Shown here: positions 17,509 through 26,639 of the stretch, piece after piece
Layout of the letters: every line of letters starts with the position of its first letter
Numbering within the stretch: position 1 is the first letter of the stretch
NCBI GenBank assembly: GCA_017509045.1
Contig: JAFWQP010000149.1
Coordinates: 1 to 32,213, forward strand
DNA length: 32,213 nt
Direction of reading: 5' to 3'
DNA from: Bacteroidales bacterium
GTDB lineage: Bacteria > Bacteroidota > Bacteroidia > Bacteroidales > P3
Notes under the pieces: generated by a model
What the model was told of the DNA's origin: nothing
What the model saw: the letters and a program-made list of their open reading frames with translations, nothing else
Databases searched by the model: none
Position numbers and translations under genes: made by a program

Positions 17509-18095
17509 AAGCTGTAGACATTATCAAAAACGGACTCATTAAGGAAAACCCCACATGGGTACTGGTGCTGGGCATGTGCCCCACGCTTGCAACCACCACG
17601 TCGGCCATCAACGGTATGTGCATGGGACTGGCGACAACCTTTGTGCTGCTCATGTCGAACATCGTTATCTCACTGCTCAAGTCGGTAATACCCGACAAGG
17701 TGCGTATACCGGCATTCATCGTGGTGATAGCCACATTTGTGACCATCGTGCAGCTGGTGATGCAGGCATACCTGCCCGACCTGTACGCCACACTGGGTCT
17801 GTTCATCCCCCTGATTGTGGTGAACTGCATCGTGCTGGGACGTGCCGAAGCATTTGCCTCGAAAAACAATGTGTGGCACTCGCTGCTCGACGGCCTATTC
17901 ATGGGTTTGGGTTTCACCTGGGCACTGACCTTGGTGGGCCTGGTGCGTGAAATGCTGGGTGCCGGTGCGGCATTTGGCCATAATTTTATCGGAGGCAACG
18001 ACGGTATGCTGCTCTTTATCCTCGCACCGGGAGGCTTCTTGGTGTTAGGATTTTTGATGGCTTTGGTCAAGAAATTGCAAAAAGAAGTTAAATAA
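17505..18095 (+). CDS. rnfE: Rnf complex subunit E, integral membrane subunit
   Basis: 196-residue membrane protein with about six helices. Characteristic segments are NPTWVLVLGMCPTLATTTSA (17-36) and IPLIVVNCIVLGRAEAFA. It resembles NqrD/RnfE and pairs in other bacteria with the paralogous RnfA to form the membrane core. Here it overlaps rnfG by 4 nt but is the last rnf gene. The following 150 bp are noncoding and the next gene encodes an unrelated secreted protein. I chose RnfE over RnfA because of the CPTLATT segment and the position after rnfG. Confidence 0.93.
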   Translation: MKAVDIIKNGLIKENPTWVLVLGMCPTLATTTSAINGMCMGLATTFVLLMSNIVISLLKSVIPDKVRIPAFIVVIATFVTIVQLVMQAYLPDLYATLGLFIPLIVVNCIVLGRAEAFASKNNVWHSLLDGLFMGLGFTWALTLVGLVREMLGAGAAFGHNFIGGNDGMLLFILAPGGFLVLGFLMALVKKLQKEVK

Positions 18096-18109
18096 AGTTA
18101 AAAAACGGG

Positions 18110-18219
18110 CTCTAGGGGTGACGATTTTGGCACTTTTGACAGTATATGGTAAAAGCGCAAAAGAATGTTCATTTTTAAATTGGATAAAAAAGTAAATTGA
18201 AAACAGAAACACCCTAGAG
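18110..18219. other. Noncoding gap after rnfE with a spaced inverted repeat
   Basis: CTCTAGGGGTG (18110-18120) and CACCCTAGAG (18210-18219) are complementary apart from one extra G, and they frame about 90 AT-rich bases. No terminator with a T run and no full promoter consensus is visible between rnfE and the next gene. The promoter for the downstream cluster is therefore not identified. The paired ends could close a leader-RNA fold, but this is weak. Confidence 0.3.
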
Positions 18220-18245
18220 ACAATATTAACAAATACAATAATACC

Positions 18246-18695
18246 ATGAAAAAAATCGTTCTTACATTACTTGTCGTACTAGCCTTTGGATGGACAAGCC
18301 AGGCCCAGGAAAGGAATTGCAGAGCTGTTCTGTATCCGCTCTACGTCCTTGAAGGTGTAGACTCAACCTATCTACCCGAGGACAAGGCAGAAGACTACTG
18401 CGACTTTTCGCGGTGTGCCTTCTTCATCACCAACGAAGTGCCCAGCGATGCCATTGTGCACAACATCACCGAACTGACTGACCGCATCACGGGTAAAAAG
18501 GTACCCGACGGCTTTGTAGCAGACCTAAACACCATCAGCTATTGGGGCTACGACTACGACACGTTCCGTCCTCGCCGCTACGAGCAACCCATCTATTTCC
18601 GCATGGGGAGTGGCAAAAATGTGCAGTATCTGGGAGTGCGTGGCTACAGAGAGACCATGTCTCGCCACACCTATCCAGAACAATTTAAAGACTAA
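18246..18695 (+). CDS. Small secreted protein of unknown function
   Basis: 149 residues with a clear signal peptide (MKKIVLTLLVVLAFGWTSQA, cleaved before QE). The mature part of about 128 residues has Cys at two places (NCRAVLYPLY, then DYCDFSRCAFFI) and is rich in Tyr, Asp and Arg. There is no T9SS signal, membrane segment or lipobox. I recognise no family. It lies 31 nt before the first T9SS gene of the plus-strand cluster and is probably co-transcribed with it. A role linked to the large cargo proteins is only a neighbourhood inference. Confidence 0.75.
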   Translation: MKKIVLTLLVVLAFGWTSQAQERNCRAVLYPLYVLEGVDSTYLPEDKAEDYCDFSRCAFFITNEVPSDAIVHNITELTDRITGKKVPDGFVADLNTISYWGYDYDTFRPRRYEQPIYFRMGSGKNVQYLGVRGYRETMSRHTYPEQFKD

Positions 18696-18726
18696 ATGAG
18701 ATTATTAACGCCTAATACTAATTGAT

Positions 18727-21700
18727 ATGAAAAAGTTATTTCTGTTAGCAATAGCACTTGCCTTTGCCAGCGGTGTAATGGCGCAGAACGTGGTAACGCT
18801 GTATCTCGATTCCGCATCGAACGGCACTACACAGTTCGGCCCTGGCAACTCAGGCATGGCCATATTTGACGATGGCGGATCCAGTAATGAATACTCTCCC
18901 GGACACGACTACACCTTGACCATCCACTCTAACTGCGACACGGTGGACTCTACGGGTATGAAAAAAATGGCCGTCACATTCTATGTATTCGATGTCGGAT
19001 GTAAAGATACCTTCTATATCTATGATGGTCCAACTACCAGTTCACCATTATTGTTGAAAAGGAACAACTGCTACTGCACCGATTCCGCTGAGGTGCTCTA
19101 TATTAGTGCAGCCAACACTACTGGGGAATTGACCTTCAGACTGCGCAGTTCAATCCGCGACACCTCCGAACACTACGCCGGCATCCAACTGTCACTGAAT
19201 TGCATGTTCCCCTGCGAATACATCACATCGACCATCGACTCGGTGTTTGACCGTACAGACCTGGAAACAGGCGAAGTGGTGGGACATGGGCAGTTGAAAT
19301 GGGTGCCCTCCCTTGTTGATACCGTTTTCTATAACAGGTATGACACCATAGGTCCCGTTACCGTTTCTGACACCACTTGGGGCATTGATTCTACAACGAA
19401 TGACAGTATAATTGTAAGCATCTACCAACACGATACCATTTATTACGACACCATACAGACCGACAGCATTATCAGTATCGACACGCTGGGCATGGTGTGG
19501 GCTGCCTTGCTTTGCGAAGGACAGGGCGCCATATTCCATGGCCACGGCAATTACACCCATAACACAGGATTCTACTTCCCTGAAGACAGCAACGTTATGT
19601 TCTATTGGACACTCGGAAGTGACAACTACAATGACTATGGAGCCACGGAGGTAGTGTACAACGGTTTCCAATCGGCAGACTGCTATACTGTAGGTTTAAA
19701 ACTAGTAGACGAGAACGGGTGTCCAAGCCGAATAGACGCAGCGATACAAGTGCGAGTGTCGCCGAACCCAATTAAGACAATCTTTGACCTCAGCTCTATA
19801 TGTAGCAACGACTCGCTGATGGTGAATGTGGGTTACGACGGCGACAACGGTACCCTAACCCTTAAGAAGATTAAATTTGCCAAGGTTGTGACCAAAGTCA
19901 ACGAAGTGCGAACATTCATCCCCGATGGTCCTAATTGCTCAACACCTTGCTACCAGGCACCTGTCGACTTCACGGGTGAGTTCCCCTCAAGCAAAAAAGT
20001 CACAAGTCCTGATGAGATCTGCTCTGTCTGTATTAACTATGAGCATACCTACTTTGGCGACTACCGCATTTCCATCTTTTGCCCTATCTATGACAAGAAC
20101 ACTTCGCCGACTGTAGGTTACGCCGTCTTAAAATGGGGTAAAAACACACACTGCAGTACTTGTGACCCCGATGCCCCAGATGATTCGCCTGATGGAGGCA
20201 GCGCCGGCGGTTCAGAAGATGCCGGTTGGACTACCCACACTGACCGAGGCGGAGATGAAGCCTGCGACAGTCTGTGGAATCCCTTTGGCATCGGCCTCGA
20301 CTACTGCTGGTCGCGCAACGAGAACTATACACTTGTCACTGGCGACCCTGCCGACCTTCCTACTCGCTACCAACCTGGTTACTGGTACATCTCAACGATG
20401 GGTACTAATGGCTATTACGAGGAAGATGCTACCATCGACCTTCCCATCATGGCAAGCAACTATCACCAACAAGCCAATCCCAATCCCAACTCGTACCATC
20501 ACAGCGTCCGTCTGCACAGCAACCACGAAGAAAAGACCAACTACTACACTCCCGCAAGCGACTTTAGCGAACTGGTCGGATGCCCTCTGGCAGGTGTGTG
20601 GAATGCAGAGATATGCGACTTCTGGGGTGGTGATAACGGCTGGATTTTCAACTGGTCGCTCGACATCTGCGGCTCGGCCAGCGGCGACGACTGCGACTAT
20701 CAGGTCGGCATCGACTCCGTAGTGTGGCGTCCCGACACAGCCCAGACCGACTTCCGCGACGGCTTGTACAAAGGCATACGCATCAACCAGAAGTGGAACG
20801 ACACCACCGCAGCCTTCATCTCATCGCCCGACACAAGCGGCGACTTCAGAATCAGACTGTCCGTCTACGACGAATTTGGCTGCCGCTGGGATACGCTGAC
20901 ACACATTACAACCGTACGTACACCCGAACCCCACCTGGGCAACGACACCGTGCTGTGCGGCATCAACACCATCCAGCTGGACGCCAGCGACCCATACTCC
21001 AATGTGTTTGGCTACAGCTATACCTGGGAACCCACAGGCGACACCACGCCTATTATCACCACCCAATCTGGAACGTACGACACCAAGACATACATAGTGG
21101 AAGTGGGCAACTCAGCGCGTAACATTGAATGCTCCGCCCGCGACACCATCGTGGTCTCCATCAACCCACAGCCCGTGCCCAACTTTGACCCGGGCATCTA
21201 TCCCCTCGAAGGCTGCGAACCCTTCACCATCAACATCGACAACACCACAACCCACGGCTATAAATATCACTGGGTGTTTGGCGACGGTACCTACTCTACC
21301 CTCAAGAATCCCAGCCACTCCTACGCAGCAGGTAGCTACGACTTCAAATACTACGTGGAAAGCGACAAGGGCTGCAAAGACTCGCTAATCTACACCAACC
21401 TCATCAATGTATACCCCTCACCCAAGGCTGCATTCTCGTGGGATCCTGTGTTCCCGACAGTGCTGCACCCCTCCATCTCACTCATCAACAACACCACTCC
21501 CGACAACGGCAACAACCGCTACTTCTGGGAAGTGCAATACAACAAGGATATGCCTAACTCCTTCCAGACTCTTACCGATGTCAACCCGACTTGGCAATGG
21601 CCTGCCATCAATGGCGAGGACATCTCGGGCAACTACACCATCCGTCTCATCGCACGCACCGACAACTTCGGCCCTAGCGGACGACCGATACAGTGCTCCG

Positions 21701-22017
21701 ACACGGTAGAAAACTCCGTCCTCCTCATTAACGACAACCTCAAGTTCCCCAACGTCGTAACTCCTAACGGCGACGGAATCAACGACCGCTTTGTCATCGT
21801 CAACCTGGTCGAGGGTCTTGCCTATCCTATCAACCAACTCGACATCTACGACAAATGGGGCTCGCGAGTCTTCCATGCCGTCAATATCCTACGCGACGAC
21901 CAATTCTGGGATCCTGCCAAGACCAACACACCCGCAGGAACCTACTTCTACAGATTCTCTGGCAAAGGATACAAAGGCAATCTAGAACACAATGGTGTCA
22001 TCGAAGTTCTCAAATAG
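18727..22017 (+). CDS. Large CUB/PKD surface protein with type B T9SS signal
   Basis: Predicted T9SS-exported protein of 1,096 residues. The signal peptide ends ..GVMAQ (about 1-20). Residues about 35-160 look like a CUB domain (FYIYDGPTTSSPLL). A Thr/Asp-rich stretch (about 195-255) follows. The region about 411-655 resembles the P/Homo-B beta-sandwich (HTYFGDYRISIFCP ... LAGVWNAEICDFWGGDNGWI), interrupted by an Asp/Gly-rich segment near 477-505. A PKD domain (GCEPFTINIDN, WVFGDGT) spans about 826-910. The last ~90 residues are the type B sorting domain (FPNVVTPNGDGINDRF, IYDKWGSRVF). No protease catalytic domain was found despite the P-like domain. Function is likely adhesion or matrix binding, by inference. 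Its 3' end overlaps the next gene by 26 nt. Confidence 0.88.
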   Translation: MKKLFLLAIALAFASGVMAQNVVTLYLDSASNGTTQFGPGNSGMAIFDDGGSSNEYSPGHDYTLTIHSNCDTVDSTGMKKMAVTFYVFDVGCKDTFYIYDGPTTSSPLLLKRNNCYCTDSAEVLYISAANTTGELTFRLRSSIRDTSEHYAGIQLSLNCMFPCEYITSTIDSVFDRTDLETGEVVGHGQLKWVPSLVDTVFYNRYDTIGPVTVSDTTWGIDSTTNDSIIVSIYQHDTIYYDTIQTDSIISIDTLGMVWAALLCEGQGAIFHGHGNYTHNTGFYFPEDSNVMFYWTLGSDNYNDYGATEVVYNGFQSADCYTVGLKLVDENGCPSRIDAAIQVRVSPNPIKTIFDLSSICSNDSLMVNVGYDGDNGTLTLKKIKFAKVVTKVNEVRTFIPDGPNCSTPCYQAPVDFTGEFPSSKKVTSPDEICSVCINYEHTYFGDYRISIFCPIYDKNTSPTVGYAVLKWGKNTHCSTCDPDAPDDSPDGGSAGGSEDAGWTTHTDRGGDEACDSLWNPFGIGLDYCWSRNENYTLVTGDPADLPTRYQPGYWYISTMGTNGYYEEDATIDLPIMASNYHQQANPNPNSYHHSVRLHSNHEEKTNYYTPASDFSELVGCPLAGVWNAEICDFWGGDNGWIFNWSLDICGSASGDDCDYQVGIDSVVWRPDTAQTDFRDGLYKGIRINQKWNDTTAAFISSPDTSGDFRIRLSVYDEFGCRWDTLTHITTVRTPEPHLGNDTVLCGINTIQLDASDPYSNVFGYSYTWEPTGDTTPIITTQSGTYDTKTYIVEVGNSARNIECSARDTIVVSINPQPVPNFDPGIYPLEGCEPFTINIDNTTTHGYKYHWVFGDGTYSTLKNPSHSYAAGSYDFKYYVESDKGCKDSLIYTNLINVYPSPKAAFSWDPVFPTVLHPSISLINNTTPDNGNNRYFWEVQYNKDMPNSFQTLTDVNPTWQWPAINGEDISGNYTIRLIARTDNFGPSGRPIQCSDTVENSVLLINDNLKFPNVVTPNGDGINDRFVIVNLVEGLAYPINQLDIYDKWGSRVFHAVNILRDDQFWDPAKTNTPAGTYFYRFSGKGYKGNLEHNGVIEVLK

Positions 22018-25000
22018 TATTCCCAAACCACTATCTACAGCAGAGTGTGCCCGCAAAGGCACACTCTTGCTGCTATTATTATTACTAGCCGCCAACACCA
22101 CCTTTGCCCGCCAACGCGACACCTTGGGAACAGGCGGACGCACATATTTCATCGAAAATCAAGGACAATGGAACGAGCCCTTCCTCTTCAGGGCCCAAAT
22201 GCACAATGCCGCATTCTTTGCCGAGCGCGACTGCTTCACCATCGCCCTGCGAGAACAAGCCCACGACCATCAAAGCCACCATTTTCACCACCAGGTAGGC
22301 CAAATGATGCACGCCTATAAAGTAGTCTTCGACGGATGTAACCCTCATGCCATTATTACGGGGCAGGACATCGACACCCTCGGCGGCTACGACAACTACT
22401 ACTATGGCCACGACCCCAAGCGCTGGGTGTCGCGATTGCCACACTACGGCACGGTCTACTACCAAAATCTCTACCCTGGCATCGATCTCGACATCCGTGT
22501 GGCAGAAAAAGCCTTAAAGACCAACTTCTACATCTCCCCCGGAGCCGACCCCTCGGACATCGTGATGCGCTACGACGGGGCAGACAAACTCTACCTCAGC
22601 GGCGGCAACCTAATCATCCGCACCTCGGTAGGCGAACTGGTTGAACTCGAACCCTACGCCTACCAACCCTCCGAAACAGGCAATCGCGAGATACCTGCAC
22701 ACTATCGTATCAAAGGCACTCAAATCACCTTCATCCTCGACACCTACGACACCACCCAGCCCCTTGTCATCGACCCCATACTCCACTTCTCAACCTACAC
22801 AGGCTCCACCGCCGACAACTGGGGCACCACCGCCACTTATGACTTCTATAAAAACTCCTACACCGCAGGTCTGGTGTTCGACATCGGCTACCCCGTCTCT
22901 GTCGGTGCTTACGACGGCACCTACAACAGCAATGCCGACATAGGCATCTTCAAGTTCGACACCTCCGGCACCCAACGCCTCTACGCCACCTATCTTGGCG
23001 GAAGCCTTGCCGACATGCCCCACAGCATGTACGTCAACACCCTCGACGAGCTGGTCATCTTTGGCACCACAGGCTCGTCCGACTTCCCCGTCACCCCCGG
23101 AGCCTACGACACCACCTTCAACGGCGGCACCGCCCTCCAATTCGAAAGGACCTCCACCATCAACTTTGCACACGGCAGCGACATCTTCATCAGCCGTTTC
23201 AGCAGCGACGGTTCCCAGCTGCAGGCCTCTACCTACGTGGGAGGCTCCAACAACGACGGTCTCAATTACCACAACTCATACAATTACCGCAGCAACGTCA
23301 TCATGGGCGGCAACGACTCGCTCTACTTCAACTACGGCGACGGTGCCCGCGGCGAGCTCATCACCGACGACCTCAATAATGTTTACGTGGGAAGCACAAC
23401 CAACTCGTTCGACTTCCCCATCACACGCAACTGTATACAGTCCGCCTCTTACTCCACACAGAGCGGAATCGCATTCAAAATCGACTATAATCTTCGCAAC
23501 ATGATATGGTCCACCTACCTAGGCGGACTCGACCCCACCGCCGTCTACTCTATCGACGTAGACACCAGCTACAACCTAGTCGTCTGCGGCGGCACCTCAT
23601 CTCCAAGCTTTCCCACCACTCCCGGCACCTTACAGACCACCTATGGCGGTGGCACTGCCGACGGCTTTATCTCCAAAATATCATACGCAGGTGACAATCT
23701 CATGGCATCTACTTTCTACGGCACTTCAGTCTACGACCAACTCTATTTCGTCCGCTGTGGCATTAACAACGATGTCTTTGTCTACGGCCAAACCAAAGAC
23801 ACCACCAACGCCATGATCTACAATGCCAACTACAACGTCCCCGGTAGCGGAATGATTCTTGCCCGTTTTCAGCCCGACCTCAGCGGCCTTGTGTGGTCCA
23901 CCGTCTTCGGCACCCCCAATGGCAGCCCCAACCTCTCCCCCACTGCATTCGCTGCCGACCTTTGCGACCGTGTCTATGCTGCCGGTTGGGGACGCGACTT
24001 TGTCGACGGCTATAACATAAATTGGAATCAAGGCGGCACCACAGGTATGGAGACCACTACCAACGCCCTACAGGACACAACCGACGGTCAGGACTTCTAC
24101 ATCATGGCCATAGATGAGAATGCTTCGCGTCTCGATTTCGCATCCTTCTTCGGCGAGATTCACGGTGTCACCTCCCTCAACGGCGGCTACGACCACGTCG
24201 ACGGCGGCACCAGCCGTTTCGACAAGATGTCTACCCTCTACCAAAGCGTCTGCGCCAGTTGCTACCAAAACGACGGCTTCCCCACCACCGAGGGGGCTTG
24301 GTCGCGCCACAACCTCAGCAACAACTGCAACAACGCCCTTTTCCGTATCAATATCCACAACGACTATGCTGTGGCCGAATGTATCACTCCTCCCGTAGGT
24401 TGCGACACGCCCTACACAGCCAACTTTGTCAACACCAGCCGTGGCGACACCTTCTTTTGGGACTTCGGCGACGGCACCACATCCACCCTTCGCGACCCTC
24501 AGCACACCTACACCCAACCCGGGCATTACACCGTACAGCTCATCGCCTATCTCACCGATGGCTGCCGAGTCACCGACACCACCACTATACCAGTCTGGGT
24601 GCTTAGCGACAACGGCCTACACAGTCATTCCCTATCCTCCTGCACCAACGATCCTATCCAAATAGGTCCCCACCCCATCATGGGTTGCACCTACCATTGG
24701 CTCCAAGGCGAAGTTTCGGACAGCACCATTGCCAACCCCTTCGTCACCCAAACTGGCCAATACATCCTACAAATCACCACCAGCCTAGGCTGCTCTGAGA
24801 TCGACACCTTCACAGTCAATTACGTCAACCTTTTCGACACACTCATCGTCATCTCACCCACCTGTCCTGGTGGCAGCGACGGACGTGTCATAGCCGTCGT
24901 CCATCCCGATGTCAGCGACTCGGCACAATATCTTTGGGACGGCATCCCAGGCGACTCCATTCTTACAGGACTTAGCGCCGACGGTCGCACCCATACCCTC

Positions 25001-25789
25001 ACCATCACCAGTCACGGCTGCACCTACCAAACCACCTTCACCATCACCGACCCACCCACGCTCCAATACACCCTCGAATCTAAACCCGTCATCTGTGGCG
25101 ACGGCTGCGACGCATGGATTTCCGTCTCCTACGACCTCCCCAACCTACACGTAGGCGACACCCTTCTCGACAGCCTCTGCGAAGGTACCTACACCATCCA
25201 CTTCACCGACACCGCCGGCTGTCCCTATCAAGCCACCACCGAAATCATTCGCGACACCAACCTCCGTCACATGCGTGTCTGGGCCGACGACTCCATATTC
25301 TTCCTCACCGAAAGCGTACAACTCCACGTCACCGAAGTCCCCGGCTCCACCTACCAATGGACCAACGCCTACACGCTCGACCACCCTAACCGACCCAACC
25401 CTATTGCCACTCCAACCGACACTATCTCCGTCTACAGCGTCACCGTCACCGACAGTCTCAATTGCTCTTGGACTGGCAGTATCACGCTCCGCTGTACCGA
25501 AGTCATCTGTGGCAAACCCAATATCTTTATTCCTAACACCTTCTCGCCCAACCTCGACGGCATCAACGACCAGCTCTGTTTCCGTGGTAACTTTGTGCTC
25601 GACTTCTACCTTGCCATCTATTCCCGCTGGGGTGAGAAAGTATTCGAAACCCACGACATCAACCAATGCTGGGACGGCCACTACAACGGCAATCCCTGCC
25701 TTCCCGGAGTCTACACCTACACCTGCCACATCAAGTGCGAAGCCGGACAAGAAAACCTCCTCAAAGGCGACATCACGCTCATCCGATAA
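21992..25789 (+). CDS. DUF7948/SBBP-repeat/PKD/SprB-repeat surface protein with type B T9SS signal
   Basis: 1,265-residue exported protein. The start overlaps the previous gene by 26 nt. It gives an n-region of about 23 residues before a poly-Leu core ending NTTFA, a plausible though long signal peptide, and there is no later ATG before that core. A DUF7948-type domain covers about 50-260 (YFIENQGQWNEPFLF, YPGIDLDIRV). SBBP beta-propeller repeats fill about 270-770 (DFPVTPGAYDTTFNGG, DIFISRFSSDGSQL). PKD (WDFGDGTTSTLRDPQHTY) is near 805-885. Two SprB-like repeats (LIVISPTCPGGSDGRV and KPVICGDGCDAWIS) lie at about 945-1090. The T9SS domain runs from about 1177 (IFIPNTFSPNLDGINDQ). SprB repeats are known from gliding adhesins, but motility genes are not seen here. 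Confidence 0.88.
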   Translation: MVSSKFSNSIPKPLSTAECARKGTLLLLLLLLAANTTFARQRDTLGTGGRTYFIENQGQWNEPFLFRAQMHNAAFFAERDCFTIALREQAHDHQSHHFHHQVGQMMHAYKVVFDGCNPHAIITGQDIDTLGGYDNYYYGHDPKRWVSRLPHYGTVYYQNLYPGIDLDIRVAEKALKTNFYISPGADPSDIVMRYDGADKLYLSGGNLIIRTSVGELVELEPYAYQPSETGNREIPAHYRIKGTQITFILDTYDTTQPLVIDPILHFSTYTGSTADNWGTTATYDFYKNSYTAGLVFDIGYPVSVGAYDGTYNSNADIGIFKFDTSGTQRLYATYLGGSLADMPHSMYVNTLDELVIFGTTGSSDFPVTPGAYDTTFNGGTALQFERTSTINFAHGSDIFISRFSSDGSQLQASTYVGGSNNDGLNYHNSYNYRSNVIMGGNDSLYFNYGDGARGELITDDLNNVYVGSTTNSFDFPITRNCIQSASYSTQSGIAFKIDYNLRNMIWSTYLGGLDPTAVYSIDVDTSYNLVVCGGTSSPSFPTTPGTLQTTYGGGTADGFISKISYAGDNLMASTFYGTSVYDQLYFVRCGINNDVFVYGQTKDTTNAMIYNANYNVPGSGMILARFQPDLSGLVWSTVFGTPNGSPNLSPTAFAADLCDRVYAAGWGRDFVDGYNINWNQGGTTGMETTTNALQDTTDGQDFYIMAIDENASRLDFASFFGEIHGVTSLNGGYDHVDGGTSRFDKMSTLYQSVCASCYQNDGFPTTEGAWSRHNLSNNCNNALFRINIHNDYAVAECITPPVGCDTPYTANFVNTSRGDTFFWDFGDGTTSTLRDPQHTYTQPGHYTVQLIAYLTDGCRVTDTTTIPVWVLSDNGLHSHSLSSCTNDPIQIGPHPIMGCTYHWLQGEVSDSTIANPFVTQTGQYILQITTSLGCSEIDTFTVNYVNLFDTLIVISPTCPGGSDGRVIAVVHPDVSDSAQYLWDGIPGDSILTGLSADGRTHTLTITSHGCTYQTTFTITDPPTLQYTLESKPVICGDGCDAWISVSYDLPNLHVGDTLLDSLCEGTYTIHFTDTAGCPYQATTEIIRDTNLRHMRVWADDSIFFLTESVQLHVTEVPGSTYQWTNAYTLDHPNRPNPIATPTDTISVYSVTVTDSLNCSWTGSITLRCTEVICGKPNIFIPNTFSPNLDGINDQLCFRGNFVLDFYLAIYSRWGEKVFETHDINQCWDGHYNGNPCLPGVYTYTCHIKCEAGQENLLKGDITLIR

Positions 25790-25793
25790 CCAC

Positions 25794-26624
25794 ATGAAAG
25801 ACCAATTCGTCATTGCCTATCTTGCCGACCTCAGTATGACCAACGAAGTGGTCAGCCATGCCTGTTTCCTTGCCCGTATGCTTAACAAAGGGCTCATCCT
25901 CCTCTACGTCGAAGACTCCCACCACCACAACCCCACCGTTGCCCAAGCCACCCCCACACTCCTTCAAATCGAGGCTGCACACCCCGACGTACACCCCGCA
26001 CACGTAGCTATGAAAGGCAATACACGCGAAGTCATCGACGCTCTCCCCACCATGCTCAATGGGGTTATCGCTGTAGCTGGTGTCAACTCCGCCGCCCGTC
26101 GTGGCTCACCCACCCATCCCCTTCAAGTGTTGCACCTCTTTGGTGGCTGCAAGATTGCCTACCTCACCGTTCAGAGCCTTCTTTCCGACCCCACCGTCTA
26201 CACCCATGTAGGCTATGGCATCGACTTCCGCAAGGAGAGCAAGGAAAAACTCATTTGGGCAAGCTATTTCAGCCGCTTCAACCATAGCCACCTCACCATG
26301 CTCCACTTCAACTATACCGACGAAGGGTTGCACACCAAATGGCACAACAATGTTCGTTTCATGAACAAATTCTTCAACGGTCTTGGGGTTACCTACAACC
26401 AACAATCCGTCAGCGGTCACGCCCTCTTCCCCGAAACACTAGTCTGCGACACCGCCGCCCACATCGGCTGCGGCCTCCTCATCTCCGTCACCACCGATAC
26501 CCGCGACCTCGACATCATCGAATGGTTTGCCGGCACCCAGGAACGCCGCACCATCCGCAACCCCCACCACCTTCCCGTCCTCTACATCAATCCCCGCAAC
26601 GACATCTACGTCCTCTGCGACTAA
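25794..26624 (+). CDS. Degenerate universal-stress-like protein
   Basis: 276-residue cytoplasmic protein starting MKDQFVIAYLADLS, 4 nt after the stop of the T9SS gene, so translation is probably coupled. The frame is open further upstream (from 25275), but that part is the T9SS gene read out of frame. Length and two-part layout match tandem Usp proteins. The end (FAGTQERRT..HHLPVLYINP) lines up with the end of the other Usp in this window (LLGTYAQQML..SHRPILSIRP). The nucleotide-binding pattern G-2X-G-9X-G is missing from both halves, so ATP binding is doubtful. The family call is tentative and rests on fold-like features and the parallel position in the other secretion cluster. Confidence 0.7.
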   Translation: MKDQFVIAYLADLSMTNEVVSHACFLARMLNKGLILLYVEDSHHHNPTVAQATPTLLQIEAAHPDVHPAHVAMKGNTREVIDALPTMLNGVIAVAGVNSAARRGSPTHPLQVLHLFGGCKIAYLTVQSLLSDPTVYTHVGYGIDFRKESKEKLIWASYFSRFNHSHLTMLHFNYTDEGLHTKWHNNVRFMNKFFNGLGVTYNQQSVSGHALFPETLVCDTAAHIGCGLLISVTTDTRDLDIIEWFAGTQERRTIRNPHHLPVLYINPRNDIYVLCD

Positions 26625-26639
26625 ACCCCTATCCTTCAA

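Noticed and set aside
18096-18245. Remnant of rnfA
   Set aside because: No frame in this gap shows RnfA segments or hydrophobic helices; the sequence is AT-rich leader-like DNA.
25275-25793. 173-residue upstream extension of the second usp-like gene
   Set aside because: It is an out-of-frame Ser/Thr/Pro-rich reading of the T9SS gene's 3' end.
22085-25813. Several long minus-strand ORFs opposite the T9SS genes
   Set aside because: All are Val/Gly/Glu-rich shadows of GC-biased coding sequence on the other strand.
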